NCBI GenBank assembly: GCA_902766545.1
Contig: CACXEC010000014.1
Coordinates: 1-7,757, forward strand
Reading direction: 5' to 3'
Origin: an uncultured Erysipelotrichaceae bacterium
GTDB lineage: Bacteria > Bacillota_I > Bacilli_A > RF39 > UBA660
Length of the DNA: 7,757 bases
Shown here one piece after another: positions 1 to 7,430 of the stretch. A model generated the notes under the pieces. It had not been told where the DNA came from and did no database searches. It was given only the letters and a program-made list of their open reading frames with translations. A program made the translations under genes and the position numbers. Position 1 is the stretch's first letter. Each line of letters starts with the position of its first letter.

Positions 1-302
1 ATTATATCTTCATTGTATTCATTAGAAGATTTTTGAGTTACGTTAGAAAATAGTACTTTTTCTCTATCTGATATAATAACTTGTAGTTTATATATTTCTA
101 CTAATTGATTACATAGTTCGTTTATAAATTTATTATAGTTATTTAAGTATGAATATTTCGATATATTTATTTTATTTTCATCTAAGCTTATTAAAATGCT
201 TTCGTTATCTTGGATTTTTAGTTTATTTCTAACCTCTTTTGGGATAACTATTCTTCCTAATTCGTCAATTTTTCTTATATAATTATTTGAATTCACATAC
301 AT
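1..302 (-). CDS. spoVT: SpoVT-like AbrB-family transcriptional regulator (N-terminal part, runs off left edge)
   Basis: About 100 codons are visible before the window ends. Residues 9-50 form a SpoVT/AbrB swapped-hairpin DNA-binding domain, with the hallmark RKIDELGRIVIPKEVR at 10-25. Residues 52-100 align in my reading with the linker helix and start of the GAF-like domain of B. subtilis SpoVT, including a stretch VIISDREKVLFS (75-86) that matches its LICDRD region. This favours SpoVT over the short AbrB. SpoVT is a tetrameric forespore regulator in sporulating Bacillota; the role here is inferred. It follows mfd by 32 nt, the same adjacency as in B. subtilis. The start is taken as ATG at 302; an in-frame GTG at 305 and another at 296 are alternatives, and no clear Shine-Dalgarno is seen. 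The C-terminal half lies outside the window. Confidence 0.88.
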   Translation of the reverse strand, partial: MYVNSNNYIRKIDELGRIVIPKEVRNKLKIQDNESILISLDENKINISKYSYLNNYNKFINELCNQLVEIYKLQVIISDREKVLFSNVTQKSSNEYNEDI

Positions 303-334
303 CACTAAAAATATTTTGGTTATTGTTTTAAATT

Positions 335-3300
335 TTATTCAGTATCACTTATAATTTCTTCAAGTAAATCTACTAAATAGTATAAATAATGTTTTTCTAA
401 ATTAATTGTAGGTAACTTTATAATTATTCGCTTGTTTAAATATTTAACGTTAAATTTTGGATTTATAGAATATAATTTTAAAAATAATTTTTCTCCATTA
501 ATTTTGGAAGATATATCCACTGGAAGGTATATTTCTACATAATTATTCGTTTGAATTACATTATTTATATTTAATTCCCTTGCTAATTTTTCAAACCATT
601 CCTCATACATATATATTTCCATTTTCTGACTAATTTTACCGAATCGATCTTCAATTTCAGATTTTATTTTGGTTAATGAATTGTAGTCTTTGATTTGATT
701 TATTAACTGATGTATTTCTATTACAAGGCTTTCATCAGATACATATGATTCATCTATGTGCGTATCAATATTTATTAATGATTTATCATTTAAATCATCT
801 TCTTCATTTATCTTAATACCATGAAGTTCATTTAGTGTTTCTTCAATTAGTTTAGTATACATTTCTATTCCAACAGAGTCTATAAATCCTGCTTGTTCAC
901 TACCTAATAAATCTCCCGCTCCTCTGATAGCTAAATCACGCATTGCAATTTTATATCCTGAACCGAGCTCGGTAAATTCTTTTATAGCTGATAGTCTTTT
1001 TTCCGCTATTTCATTCAATATCTTATGATTATTATACATTAGATAGGCATATGCGATTCTATTACTTCGACCTACACGGCCTCTAAGCTGATATAACTGA
1101 GATAATCCATAGTTTTGGGCATCTATTATTATTAAAGTATTTACATTAGATATATCAATTCCTGTTTCAATAATTGTTGTACAAACTAAGATATCATACT
1201 TTTTGTCAATGAAATCTTCTATAACAGTGTCAAGTGTAGATTTATCCATTTGTCCGTGAGCAAAACAAACTCTAGCTTCTGGAATTAGTTTTTGTAAACG
1301 GTTTGCTTCGTCTTCAATTTTAGAGACATTATTATATAAGTAAAAAATTTGCCCATTCCTTGCCAATTCTTTGTAAATTGCTTCTTTAACTATTAAGTCG
1401 CTTTGTTCTATTACATAGGTTTGTACTGGATATCTATCTTGGGGTGCGGTATCTAATATTGATAAGTCCTTTAATCCTGTCATAGCCATTTTTAATGTTC
1501 TAGGTATGGGAGTGGCTGATAGTGTTAGAACATTTATGTTTTTAGTAAGTTCTTTAATTTTTTCCTTTTGTGATACTCCAAATCGTTGCTCTTCATCTAC
1601 AACTAATAAGCCAAGTTTATGATATTTTATCTTTTCATTAAATAATTTATGAGTACCAAATATTAAGTCTATTTGACCTGACTCTAATTCTTTTATTATA
1701 CGGTTAAAATCTTTACTGGTTGTAAATCTATTAACTATTGCTATGTTAATTGCGTAATCTTTAAATCTCTCTATAGCATTAGTGTATTGTTGTTTTGATA
1801 AAATAGTTGTAGGACACAAATATGCAACTTGGTATCCATTTAAAATAGTATTAAATATTGCCCTAAAAGCTACTTCTGTTTTTCCAAATCCAACATCTCC
1901 GCATAATAATCTATCCATTGGCTTATCTGCATGTAAATCTTGTAAAATTTCTCTGATACACTTAGTTTGGTCTTTAGTTTCTTCATATTCGAATTTATTA
2001 GCAAATATTAAATCTTCCGGGAATTCTTTAAATTTTGGACTTTTTATTTTGGATCTTTCAGCATATAATTTTAGTAATTGTTCTGAAATATCCTTAATTT
2101 TATTCTTAACAGATTTCTTCGTTTTCTCCCATGAAGGTGAATTTAATTTATTAATTTTTGGGGGAATCCCGTCTCCATCTGAATATTTAAATATAGTGTT
2201 AATTTTTTCAACTGGAATATAAATTTTGTCTTGACCTGCATAATTTATTAGTAAATAATCTTTGGCTATTCCATTTTTTGTCAGCGTAACAACACCATTA
2301 TAAATACCTATACCATGTGACTGATGAACAACATAATCGCCCTTTTTTATATCGTTAAAATCTTTAATTTTTCTGCCAATTTTTACAGAGTTATTATAGG
2401 CATGTTTTACATTTTTATTTTCTATATCATTGTCACCAATTACTATATAATCATTGATAATAAAACCATGGTTTATTCTATTATTAATTAAATAAATATT
2501 GCCTTTTTCATATTCTCTTTTAGTTGAAATATTAAATAATTCATTAACATAATTAATTGTTTTTTCGTTTTTTAGTGAGAAAATTATAACTTTATTATTT
2601 CTATTTTTATCTATATATTTTTTTAGTAATTTAAAATCAGTGTTAAAGCTTTCTAGAGTTTGACTTTTAATATCCTTATATCCTTTACTATTGAATGATG
2701 ATAAGGTGATTTCCTTTTTTATGTTAATATCTTCATAGTTATACATGTACTTAAAATCTTTTGAAATGTTTTTTTCTTGTTTATAGTTAAATATTTGTTC
2801 CTGCAAAGTTCTATAAGATGAGTCAATTAAATCTCCGTCTATTCTAATTACGGTTGGATCTTCAAGTAAACTATAAATACTTGTATTATTGTCTATTGTA
2901 TTTATCTCATCATATGGAAGTATATCTACTTTTTTTTCTTCTTTAATTGATAACTGAGTTTCTGCATCAAATAATTTAATTTTTTCAATTGTATTTCCAA
3001 ATAATTCAATTCTTATTGGATATTCAAAATTGTAAGGAAAAACATCTATTACGAATCCTCTTACAGAATATTCTCCAGAAGATGTAACAATTGAGGTTTT
3101 ATTGTAACCAAATTTTTCTAATAATTCTTCAAAAGTTTGGCGATTAATATTACTGTTTTTTTCTAACTTGATTACTAATTTCTCAATAGTACTTGAAGAT
3201 GGAACAAATTTTAAAAATCCAGTTAAATTTGTAATAACGATTTTACTTTTTTGATTATGAATAGCATTTAAAGTTTCTAATCTTTTTATTTTTAAGTCTG

Positions 3301-3541
3301 GTGATATAGCAACTGCTACAGATGTTAAAAATTCATCCATTGGAAAAAGAAGAACATCATCTCTATATGTTCTTAAATAGTCATAATATCTAGTAGCTTG
3401 ATAGAGATTGCTTGTTAAAACCAGCATATTTTTATTATTACTATTTTTAAGGTAATTAATATATAATACTTTTAGTTCATCTGTAAGGCCACTAATATTA
3501 TCTGAATCGATGTTTTTAAAAATATCATTTAAAAATTTCAT
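335..3541 (-). CDS. mfd: Transcription-repair coupling factor Mfd
   Basis: This is the ATP-dependent translocase that removes RNA polymerase stalled at DNA lesions and recruits UvrA for nucleotide excision repair. Residues 35-210 are the UvrB-like region; R161, R177 and F181 sit where E. coli R165, R181 and F185 contact UvrA (correspondence from memory). The RNA polymerase-interacting, CarD-like domain is at about 398-455 (GDYVVHQSHGIG; DKIYIPVEKI). The helicase core shows Walker A GDVGFGKTE (548-556), DEEQ (649-652), SAT (675-677), TTIIETGIDI (788-797) and QLRGRVGRS (818-826). The TRG translocation motif follows at about 854-880, ending RGAGDLLG, and a TRCF C-terminal domain lies at about 935-1065. 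At 1068 residues it is about 100 shorter than B. subtilis Mfd, mostly in the poorly conserved third domain (about 211-310). It starts 2 nt after the pth stop with no visible Shine-Dalgarno, suggesting coupled translation. Confidence 0.98.
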   Translation of the reverse strand: MKFLNDIFKNIDSDNISGLTDELKVLYINYLKNSNNKNMLVLTSNLYQATRYYDYLRTYRDDVLLFPMDEFLTSVAVAISPDLKIKRLETLNAIHNQKSKIVITNLTGFLKFVPSSSTIEKLVIKLEKNSNINRQTFEELLEKFGYNKTSIVTSSGEYSVRGFVIDVFPYNFEYPIRIELFGNTIEKIKLFDAETQLSIKEEKKVDILPYDEINTIDNNTSIYSLLEDPTVIRIDGDLIDSSYRTLQEQIFNYKQEKNISKDFKYMYNYEDINIKKEITLSSFNSKGYKDIKSQTLESFNTDFKLLKKYIDKNRNNKVIIFSLKNEKTINYVNELFNISTKREYEKGNIYLINNRINHGFIINDYIVIGDNDIENKNVKHAYNNSVKIGRKIKDFNDIKKGDYVVHQSHGIGIYNGVVTLTKNGIAKDYLLINYAGQDKIYIPVEKINTIFKYSDGDGIPPKINKLNSPSWEKTKKSVKNKIKDISEQLLKLYAERSKIKSPKFKEFPEDLIFANKFEYEETKDQTKCIREILQDLHADKPMDRLLCGDVGFGKTEVAFRAIFNTILNGYQVAYLCPTTILSKQQYTNAIERFKDYAINIAIVNRFTTSKDFNRIIKELESGQIDLIFGTHKLFNEKIKYHKLGLLVVDEEQRFGVSQKEKIKELTKNINVLTLSATPIPRTLKMAMTGLKDLSILDTAPQDRYPVQTYVIEQSDLIVKEAIYKELARNGQIFYLYNNVSKIEDEANRLQKLIPEARVCFAHGQMDKSTLDTVIEDFIDKKYDILVCTTIIETGIDISNVNTLIIIDAQNYGLSQLYQLRGRVGRSNRIAYAYLMYNNHKILNEIAEKRLSAIKEFTELGSGYKIAMRDLAIRGAGDLLGSEQAGFIDSVGIEMYTKLIEETLNELHGIKINEEDDLNDKSLINIDTHIDESYVSDESLVIEIHQLINQIKDYNSLTKIKSEIEDRFGKISQKMEIYMYEEWFEKLARELNINNVIQTNNYVEIYLPVDISSKINGEKLFLKLYSINPKFNVKYLNKRIIIKLPTINLEKHYLYYLVDLLEEIISDTE

Positions 3542-3543
3542 AG

Positions 3544-4089
3544 TTAATTATATTTATTCATTAATCTTTCTACATTTTCATTTTTTATAAAATCATCTAT
3601 TATATTATATATTGTACTTAATTTTTCATTAATTAGAGCAATTTCTTGTGACGAAAACTTTGATAATACATAATCAATTACGTCATATTCTGGTTTTGAT
3701 ATTCCTATTTTAAGTCTTAAAAAATCTTTACTATTAAGGTTATCTATTATATTTTTTATTCCATTATGACCACCAGATGAGCTATCTTTTTTTAGACGAA
3801 TTGAACCTATTTCTAAATCCATGTCATCATGAATTATTAATATATCATTTAAACTTATTTTATAAAAATTTTTGTAATAGGAGACAGCAACACCAGATAG
3901 GTTCATAAATGTGGTTGGTTTAATGAATATAACATCTTCATTAAAAATCTTTGTTTTGTAAATAAAGGCGTTTTTATCATCTTTCCAATTAACTTCTTTT
4001 AAATAACTATCAAGAATAAAAAAACCTATATTATGACGAGTATTTTCATATTTTTTTCCAGGATTTCCTAATCCAACAATTAGCTTCAT
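3544..4089 (-). CDS. pth: Peptidyl-tRNA hydrolase
   Basis: This cytosolic enzyme cleaves the ester bond of peptidyl-tRNAs released by abortive translation, recycling tRNA. In 181 residues, close to the family's usual length, all the signature elements are present: GLGNPG (6-11), TRHN with catalytic His19 (17-20), TFMNLSG with Asn63 (60-66), HDDMDL (87-92, with the Asp that orients the catalytic His) and GGHNG with Asn109 (106-110). The start is well supported by a strong ribosome binding site 5 nt upstream. Its ATG overlaps the TGA stop of the upstream methyltransferase gene (ATGA). The mfd start follows its TAA after 2 nt. In B. subtilis pth (spoVC) is separated from mfd by the small gene fin, which is absent here. 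Confidence 0.98.
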   Translation of the reverse strand: MKLIVGLGNPGKKYENTRHNIGFFILDSYLKEVNWKDDKNAFIYKTKIFNEDVIFIKPTTFMNLSGVAVSYYKNFYKISLNDILIIHDDMDLEIGSIRLKKDSSSGGHNGIKNIIDNLNSKDFLRLKIGISKPEYDVIDYVLSKFSSQEIALINEKLSTIYNIIDDFIKNENVERLMNKYN

Positions 4090-4775
4090 ACGATATCACC
4101 TCTATAATTATTTGTTATTATTGGTTTTGCAATTATACAATTATTTTTACCATTTTTCATAGCCTCAATTAAAATTACTGAACAATTTGAATTAATGTCG
4201 TTATAAGCAAATTCCATTCTTTTAATTCCAAAATTATATTTTTGAAGTAAATTTATAACTTCAATTATCCTTTCAGAGCGATGTACAAGGTATAATGTTC
4301 CTTTATTCTTTAATAGTTTTGAAGATATTTTTATAATTTCCTCAATTGTTATTTTAATTTCGTGCCTAGCAATGGATTTTACCATATTTTCATTTATAAT
4401 TGAAGTATTCAGATATTTAAAATATGGAGGGTTACATGTAATTATATCAAAATTATTTCCCGGGAAATAATTTGGCCAGTTTTTTACATTATCATTTATT
4501 AATTTAATATTTTTAATTTTATTAATTTCTACTGATTCTTTGGCTAAATTAAATATTTCTTCTTGAATCTCTATTGCATTAATATTTTTTATTTTATTCG
4601 ATAATATGATCGGTATTGGTGCATTACCAGTACATAGATCTAACATATTTTTGTCAGTTGGTTTAACTTTTACAAAGTCTGCTAAAAGAATTGAATCAAT
4701 TGAAAATTTAAAATAGTTCTTATTTTGAACTATTTTATATCCGTAATTATATAAATCATTAATTTCATTGTTCAT
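4086..4775 (-). CDS. TrmN6/YabB-family tRNA1(Val) (adenine-N6) methyltransferase
   Basis: This is a class I SAM-dependent methyltransferase, with motif I DLCTGNAPIP at 46-55 (numbered from the chosen ATG) and the amino-methyltransferase signature NPPY at 115-118, which is typical of N6-adenine or N5-glutamine modification. The N-terminal stretch YKIVQNKNYFKFSIDSILLA (13-32) resembles B. subtilis YabB and E. coli TrmN6 (YfiC), which methylates A37 of tRNA1(Val); the exact substrate here is inferred. The reading frame stays open to a GTG at 4799, but I chose ATG 4775 because the alignment with YabB begins there. That gives 229 residues and an 11-nt overlap with the ricT end instead of 35 nt. 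A TTG at 4781 is also possible, with GAGGA about 11 nt before it. The gene sits directly after ricT, as in Bacilli apart from the missing yabA. Confidence 0.88.
   Translation of the reverse strand: MNNEINDLYNYGYKIVQNKNYFKFSIDSILLADFVKVKPTDKNMLDLCTGNAPIPIILSNKIKNINAIEIQEEIFNLAKESVEINKIKNIKLINDNVKNWPNYFPGNNFDIITCNPPYFKYLNTSIINENMVKSIARHEIKITIEEIIKISSKLLKNKGTLYLVHRSERIIEVINLLQKYNFGIKRMEFAYNDINSNCSVILIEAMKNGKNNCIIAKPIITNNYRGDIV
4095..4103 (-). promoter_or_regulatory. Strong ribosome binding site for pth
   Basis: On the minus strand the sequence AGAGGTGAT ends 5 nt before the pth ATG. Its GAGGTGAT core matches the 16S rRNA anti-Shine-Dalgarno without mismatch. It lies inside the last codons of the upstream methyltransferase gene. 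It is the best ribosome binding site in the window and suggests that pth is translated efficiently in its own right rather than only by coupling across the ATGA overlap. Confidence 0.8.
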
Positions 4776-5538
4776 CTGCAAATATAGTAATTTCCTCACC
4801 TTGATCGTTTATAATTGTATATTTCATGTTTAATAAGTCGATTGATTCAATTTTAGCTTCTTTTCCCTTATATTTTATAGTACTTCCTATTGTAGGTACT
4901 TTCTTACGACATTCTATATAATTATCATCTTCATAAGATAAACAGCATAATAACCTACCACAAGAACCATTGATTTTATTTGGATTTAATGCTATATTCT
5001 GATTTTTAGCCATATTAATGGTAATAGTATCTAAGCGTTGTAAAAAAGAACTACAACATAATTTTCTACCACATGGGCCAATTCCTCCTAATTCTTTGGC
5101 TTTATCTCTAACTCCAATCTGATGTAGATCTATTCTAATTTTATATTTAGATGCTAACTTCTTTACTAACTCTCTAAAATCAATTCTCTCATCTGCGATA
5201 AAATTAATTATTAACTGCTTTTCATCAAATGTAAAACTTGCATCAACAAATTGCATATCTAATTTAAGTTCTTGAGCACACTTTTTAGCATATTTTATTG
5301 CTTCTTTACTTTCCTTTAATGATTTGAGATATTTATTATAATCTTCTTTGCTAGCAAGACGTATCACTTTTTTTAATTCATAATTTATATTTTCATCTTT
5401 TACATATGCTATTTTTCCAAGTTGTTCTCCTTTTTCGGTATCAACTATAACGTAGTCTTTATCTTTAACATCAATATTGTTTTTATCAAAATAATAAATT
5501 TTACCATTATCTTTAAACAAAACTCCACAAACTAACAT
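4765..5538 (-). CDS. ricT: PSP1-domain protein RicT/YaaT (RNase Y regulator)
   Basis: This is a 257-residue PSP1-domain protein. Its most conserved part is at about 132-205, with HQIGVRDKAKELGGIGPCGR (139-158) and a second cysteine block NGSCGRLLCC (190-199). Six cysteines, C156, C161, C162, C193, C198 and C199, form the pattern typical of YaaT. In B. subtilis, RicT joins RicA and RicF in the Y-complex, which carries [4Fe-4S] clusters and works with RNase Y in mRNA processing, affecting sporulation, competence and biofilm. RicA and RicF are not in this window. Which cysteines bind the clusters is inferred. The ATG is 1 nt after the holB stop and is preceded by a good Shine-Dalgarno. The gene ends in TGA inside the start region of the methyltransferase gene. 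Confidence 0.95.
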   Translation of the reverse strand: MLVCGVLFKDNGKIYYFDKNNIDVKDKDYVIVDTEKGEQLGKIAYVKDENINYELKKVIRLASKEDYNKYLKSLKESKEAIKYAKKCAQELKLDMQFVDASFTFDEKQLIINFIADERIDFRELVKKLASKYKIRIDLHQIGVRDKAKELGGIGPCGRKLCCSSFLQRLDTITINMAKNQNIALNPNKINGSCGRLLCCLSYEDDNYIECRKKVPTIGSTIKYKGKEAKIESIDLLNMKYTIINDQGEEITIFADEQ

Positions 5539-5539
5539 G

Positions 5540-6274
5540 TTATTTCCTCAATTCTATAAATAATTTATCTAAAACTAGTTCTGGATTTACATTAGATTTT
5601 AATAAATCAATACTATTATCTACTATTTTATAAATATTTGCAAGTTCAATAAACATATCGTCGCTTTGGGTTATTAATAATAACTGCTTTTTATATTTGT
5701 TTAAGAGTTCAATTAGTTCATTTTTTTCAATTGATAATAAGTCATTTTTAATATTTAATAATTCTATAAAATTAACATTTTTAATATTTGTAATTTTATT
5801 TATTAAGTCTAAATGTAAATTTGTTGGTTCTTCTTCATCATAGTATAATTTAAAATGTTTACATCTGCTTTTAATTGTCGGAATAATACTATTTATATTA
5901 TTTGTTAAAAGAAACCCAATAACATTTTCAGATGGTTCCTCTAATATTTTTAATAATTTATTAAAAGATGATAAATTCATTAATTCAGCATTGTTTATAA
6001 AATAAACTTTATACAAGTGATTTATTGATTTTGTCATTATAAATTTTTGAATATCTAATATTTTATTTTTGTCTATCAGATTATTGTCAGCATATACTAT
6101 TTTTAGTGATAAACTATTATCTGCATTTGGATTATCAATAATATTATTTTTATATAATAATCTAGAAATATCGAATTGGAGTTGTTTCATATTATTTGTT
6201 TCAATTAAAAAAGCATGAGAAATATTTTTCTCACTAATCTCATTTTCTAAATAATTAAGAAAATTATTTTCCAT
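5540..6274 (-). CDS. holB: DNA polymerase III delta' subunit (clamp loader), divergent
   Basis: This is the delta' subunit of the replicative clamp loader, which together with DnaX (tau/gamma) and delta opens the sliding clamp. Identification rests on SHAFLIE near the N-terminus (19-25), the sensor-1 region FNKLLKILEEP (104-114) and the SRC motif at 136-138 (IKSRCKHF), plus its place immediately upstream of ricT as in Bacilli. At 244 residues it is much shorter than the roughly 330 of B. subtilis and E. coli delta'. The segment where a P-loop would lie (24-36) has no GxxGxGK. The four-cysteine zinc module that normally follows is missing; C138 of the SRC motif is the only cysteine in the protein. 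The C-terminal collar domain is short. The ATG has a weak GAGAG upstream and starts 13 nt after the bofA stop. Confidence 0.9.
   Translation of the reverse strand: MENNFLNYLENEISEKNISHAFLIETNNMKQLQFDISRLLYKNNIIDNPNADNSLSLKIVYADNNLIDKNKILDIQKFIMTKSINHLYKVYFINNAELMNLSSFNKLLKILEEPSENVIGFLLTNNINSIIPTIKSRCKHFKLYYDEEEPTNLHLDLINKITNIKNVNFIELLNIKNDLLSIEKNELIELLNKYKKQLLLITQSDDMFIELANIYKIVDNSIDLLKSNVNPELVLDKLFIELRK
5544..5549 (-). promoter_or_regulatory. Ribosome binding site for ricT
   Basis: On the minus strand, GAGGAA lies 5 nt upstream of the ricT ATG, inside the final codons of holB. It supports the start at 5538 and shows that ricT can recruit ribosomes itself even though only 1 nt separates it from holB. 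Confidence 0.7.
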
Positions 6275-6287
6275 ATTTATCTCTCAT

Positions 6288-6476
6288 TTAAAGTAAAAAG
6301 AAAAATGAAAGTGCTAGCATTATCAAGCCAGGAAAGCCTAATATTGAAACAAATGCTATTGTATAATAATTAATTGGAACAAATATATTGAAACCTTTTA
6401 ACAACAAGTCAAGACTATAAATGGTTATTAATGCAAATATTAGTCTTTTTATTATTTTTATTATCATTATTATCAC
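6288..6476 (-). CDS. BofA-family (pro-sigma-K processing inhibitor) small membrane protein
   Basis: This 62-residue, very hydrophobic protein has a conserved C-terminal block, FVPINYYTIAFVSILGFPGL (32-51), that matches B. subtilis BofA (HVPINLVTTAISGILGIPGI, from memory). BofA holds the intramembrane protease SpoIVFB inactive in the outer forespore membrane together with SpoIVFA. Here a basic N-terminus (KIIKR, about 7-11) precedes one transmembrane segment at about 12-28, and the C-terminal half is a second hydrophobic region. B. subtilis BofA has 87 residues; its first membrane segment appears to be missing. The frame opens with GTG at 6476; an ATG three codons in (6467) is an equally good start, giving 59 residues, and neither has a strong Shine-Dalgarno. 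Its place after recR matches spore-formers. Function in this organism is not established, since BofA-like proteins also occur outside sporulation. Confidence 0.82.
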   Translation of the reverse strand: MIIMIIKIIKRLIFALITIYSLDLLLKGFNIFVPINYYTIAFVSILGFPGLIMLALSFFFLL

Positions 6477-6515
6477 ATTTAATTATATGATTTTACTCTA
6501 TTTATATGCTAGAAA

Positions 6516-7112
6516 CTAAATATTCTTTCTATCTTCAAATGCCCTTTCTAGTGTTAATGAATCTAAATAATCTAATTCTGCTCCAACTGGTAGACCATAA
6601 GATAATCTAGAAACATTTGTTTTTGATTTCTCAAGTATTTTATTTATATATTGTGTAGTTGTTTCTCCCTCTATTGTTGGCTTTAAAGCAACTATAACTT
6701 CTATGTTATCATCATCTTGGCATCGTTTTATTAATGTATCAATGTTTATATCATAAGGTGTAATGCCATTTATTGGAGATATTAAGCCATTCAATACATG
6801 ATAAACTCCATTAAATTTGCCCATTTTTTCAAAAGCGTAAATGCTTTTTATATCCTCAACTACACAAATTAATTCTTTATTTCGACCATCATTACTACAT
6901 ATTTCACATATATCATTCGTTGTCAAGTTACCACAAATAACACATGGATGTAGTTCTTTTTTTGCCTTTTGCATTGCTTTAGCAAAAAGATTAATTTCTT
7001 CTTCTGAAGAATCTAAAATTGAAAGTGCTAGTCTTTCAGCTGATTTTTCACCTATACCAGGTAATTTTTTAAAATATTCAATTAATTCTTCTAATAACTT
7101 TGGGTATATCAT
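6516..7112 (-). CDS. recR: Recombination mediator protein RecR
   Basis: RecR acts with RecO (and RecF) to load RecA onto single-stranded DNA during gap repair. The 198-residue length is standard. It has the N-terminal helix-hairpin-helix KLPGIGEKSAERLA (16-29), a C4 zinc finger C57-x2-C60-x8-C69-x2-C72, a Toprim domain starting at CVVED (83-87) with HVLNGLISPINGI (105-117), and the C-terminal signature GLPVGAELDYLDSLTLERAF (173-192). It starts 2 nt after the ybaB stop. No good Shine-Dalgarno lies at the normal distance (a GGGG is about 20 nt away), so translation is probably coupled to ybaB. The dnaX-ybaB-recR order is highly conserved in Bacteria. The stop codon is TAG. Confidence 0.98.
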   Translation of the reverse strand: MIYPKLLEELIEYFKKLPGIGEKSAERLALSILDSSEEEINLFAKAMQKAKKELHPCVICGNLTTNDICEICSNDGRNKELICVVEDIKSIYAFEKMGKFNGVYHVLNGLISPINGITPYDINIDTLIKRCQDDDNIEVIVALKPTIEGETTTQYINKILEKSKTNVSRLSYGLPVGAELDYLDSLTLERAFEDRKNI

Positions 7113-7114
7113 AT

Positions 7115-7414
7115 TTAAATTAAACCATTAAGGCCCCTTGCATATGTTCCGAGCTTACTGTTCATGTCTTTTTCAACTTTATTAAATGCATCTGACAATG
7201 CTATTTTTATCATATCTTCAAGCGCTTCAATATCTTCTTCATCGTGAATGATACTCTTATCAATTTTAATATTTAATATTTCTTTTTTGCCATTAATTAA
7301 TATTTTAACACTTCCAGACATACCCTCGTATTCTGTTTTATATATTTCCTCTTGTTTTTTTTGAATTTCTTTTTGCATTTTTTGTGCTTGAGCCATTAAA
7401 TTTTGCATATTCAT
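7115..7414 (-). CDS. ybaB: YbaB/EbfC-family nucleoid-associated protein
   Basis: This 99-residue protein begins MNMQNLMAQAQKMQKEIQKK, the usual YbaB start, followed by a long N-terminal helix, a beta segment with GMSGSVKILINGKKEIL (31-47) and a C-terminal helix ending in the low-complexity tail typical of the family. Members are homodimeric DNA-binding proteins of the nucleoid; the B. subtilis homologue is YaaK. It lies between dnaX and recR, the near-universal arrangement. A clear ribosome binding site precedes the ATG, and the dnaX stop is 16 nt upstream. Confidence 0.96.
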   Translation of the reverse strand: MNMQNLMAQAQKMQKEIQKKQEEIYKTEYEGMSGSVKILINGKKEILNIKIDKSIIHDEEDIEALEDMIKIALSDAFNKVEKDMNSKLGTYARGLNGLI

Positions 7415-7420
7415 TTTTAT

Positions 7421-7429
7421 CTTTCCTTT
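7421..7429 (-). promoter_or_regulatory. Ribosome binding site for ybaB
   Basis: On the minus strand AAAGGAAAG ends 6 nt before the ybaB ATG, in the short spacer after the dnaX stop. It supports the start at 7414. Confidence 0.7.
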
Positions 7430-7430
7430 C

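Noticed and set aside
303..334. mfd-spoVT spacer as a terminator or promoter site
   Set aside because: It has no inverted repeat followed by a T-run and no -35/-10 pair; it is only 32 nt of A+T-rich sequence.
1782..2222. Plus-strand open frame of 146 codons inside mfd
   Set aside because: It is antisense to conserved Mfd motifs (Walker A and the RNA polymerase-interacting region), has no recognisable domain, and is the kind of frame expected opposite a long A+T-rich gene.
4086..4088. TGA read as Trp (mycoplasma-type code)
   Set aside because: The five Trp codons checked in mfd, pth, trmN6 and dnaX are all TGG, and ricT and trmN6 both end at TGA at the expected family length, so the standard bacterial code fits.
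6440..6475. ATT/TTA-rich low-complexity tract as a tandem repeat
   Set aside because: The units are irregular, and the tract is explained by Ile and Lys codons at the hydrophobic and basic N-terminus of the BofA-like protein.
6477..6515. TATAAT on the minus strand in the 39-nt recR-bofA gap, as a possible promoter
   Set aside because: There is no -35 match at 16-18 nt, and the -10 lies so close to the bofA start that the transcript would be almost leaderless. Such hexamers arise by chance in sequence this rich in A+T.
6841..7131. Plus-strand open frame of 96 codons opposite recR
   Set aside because: It mirrors the RecR zinc-finger and helix-hairpin-helix region and has no domain of its own.
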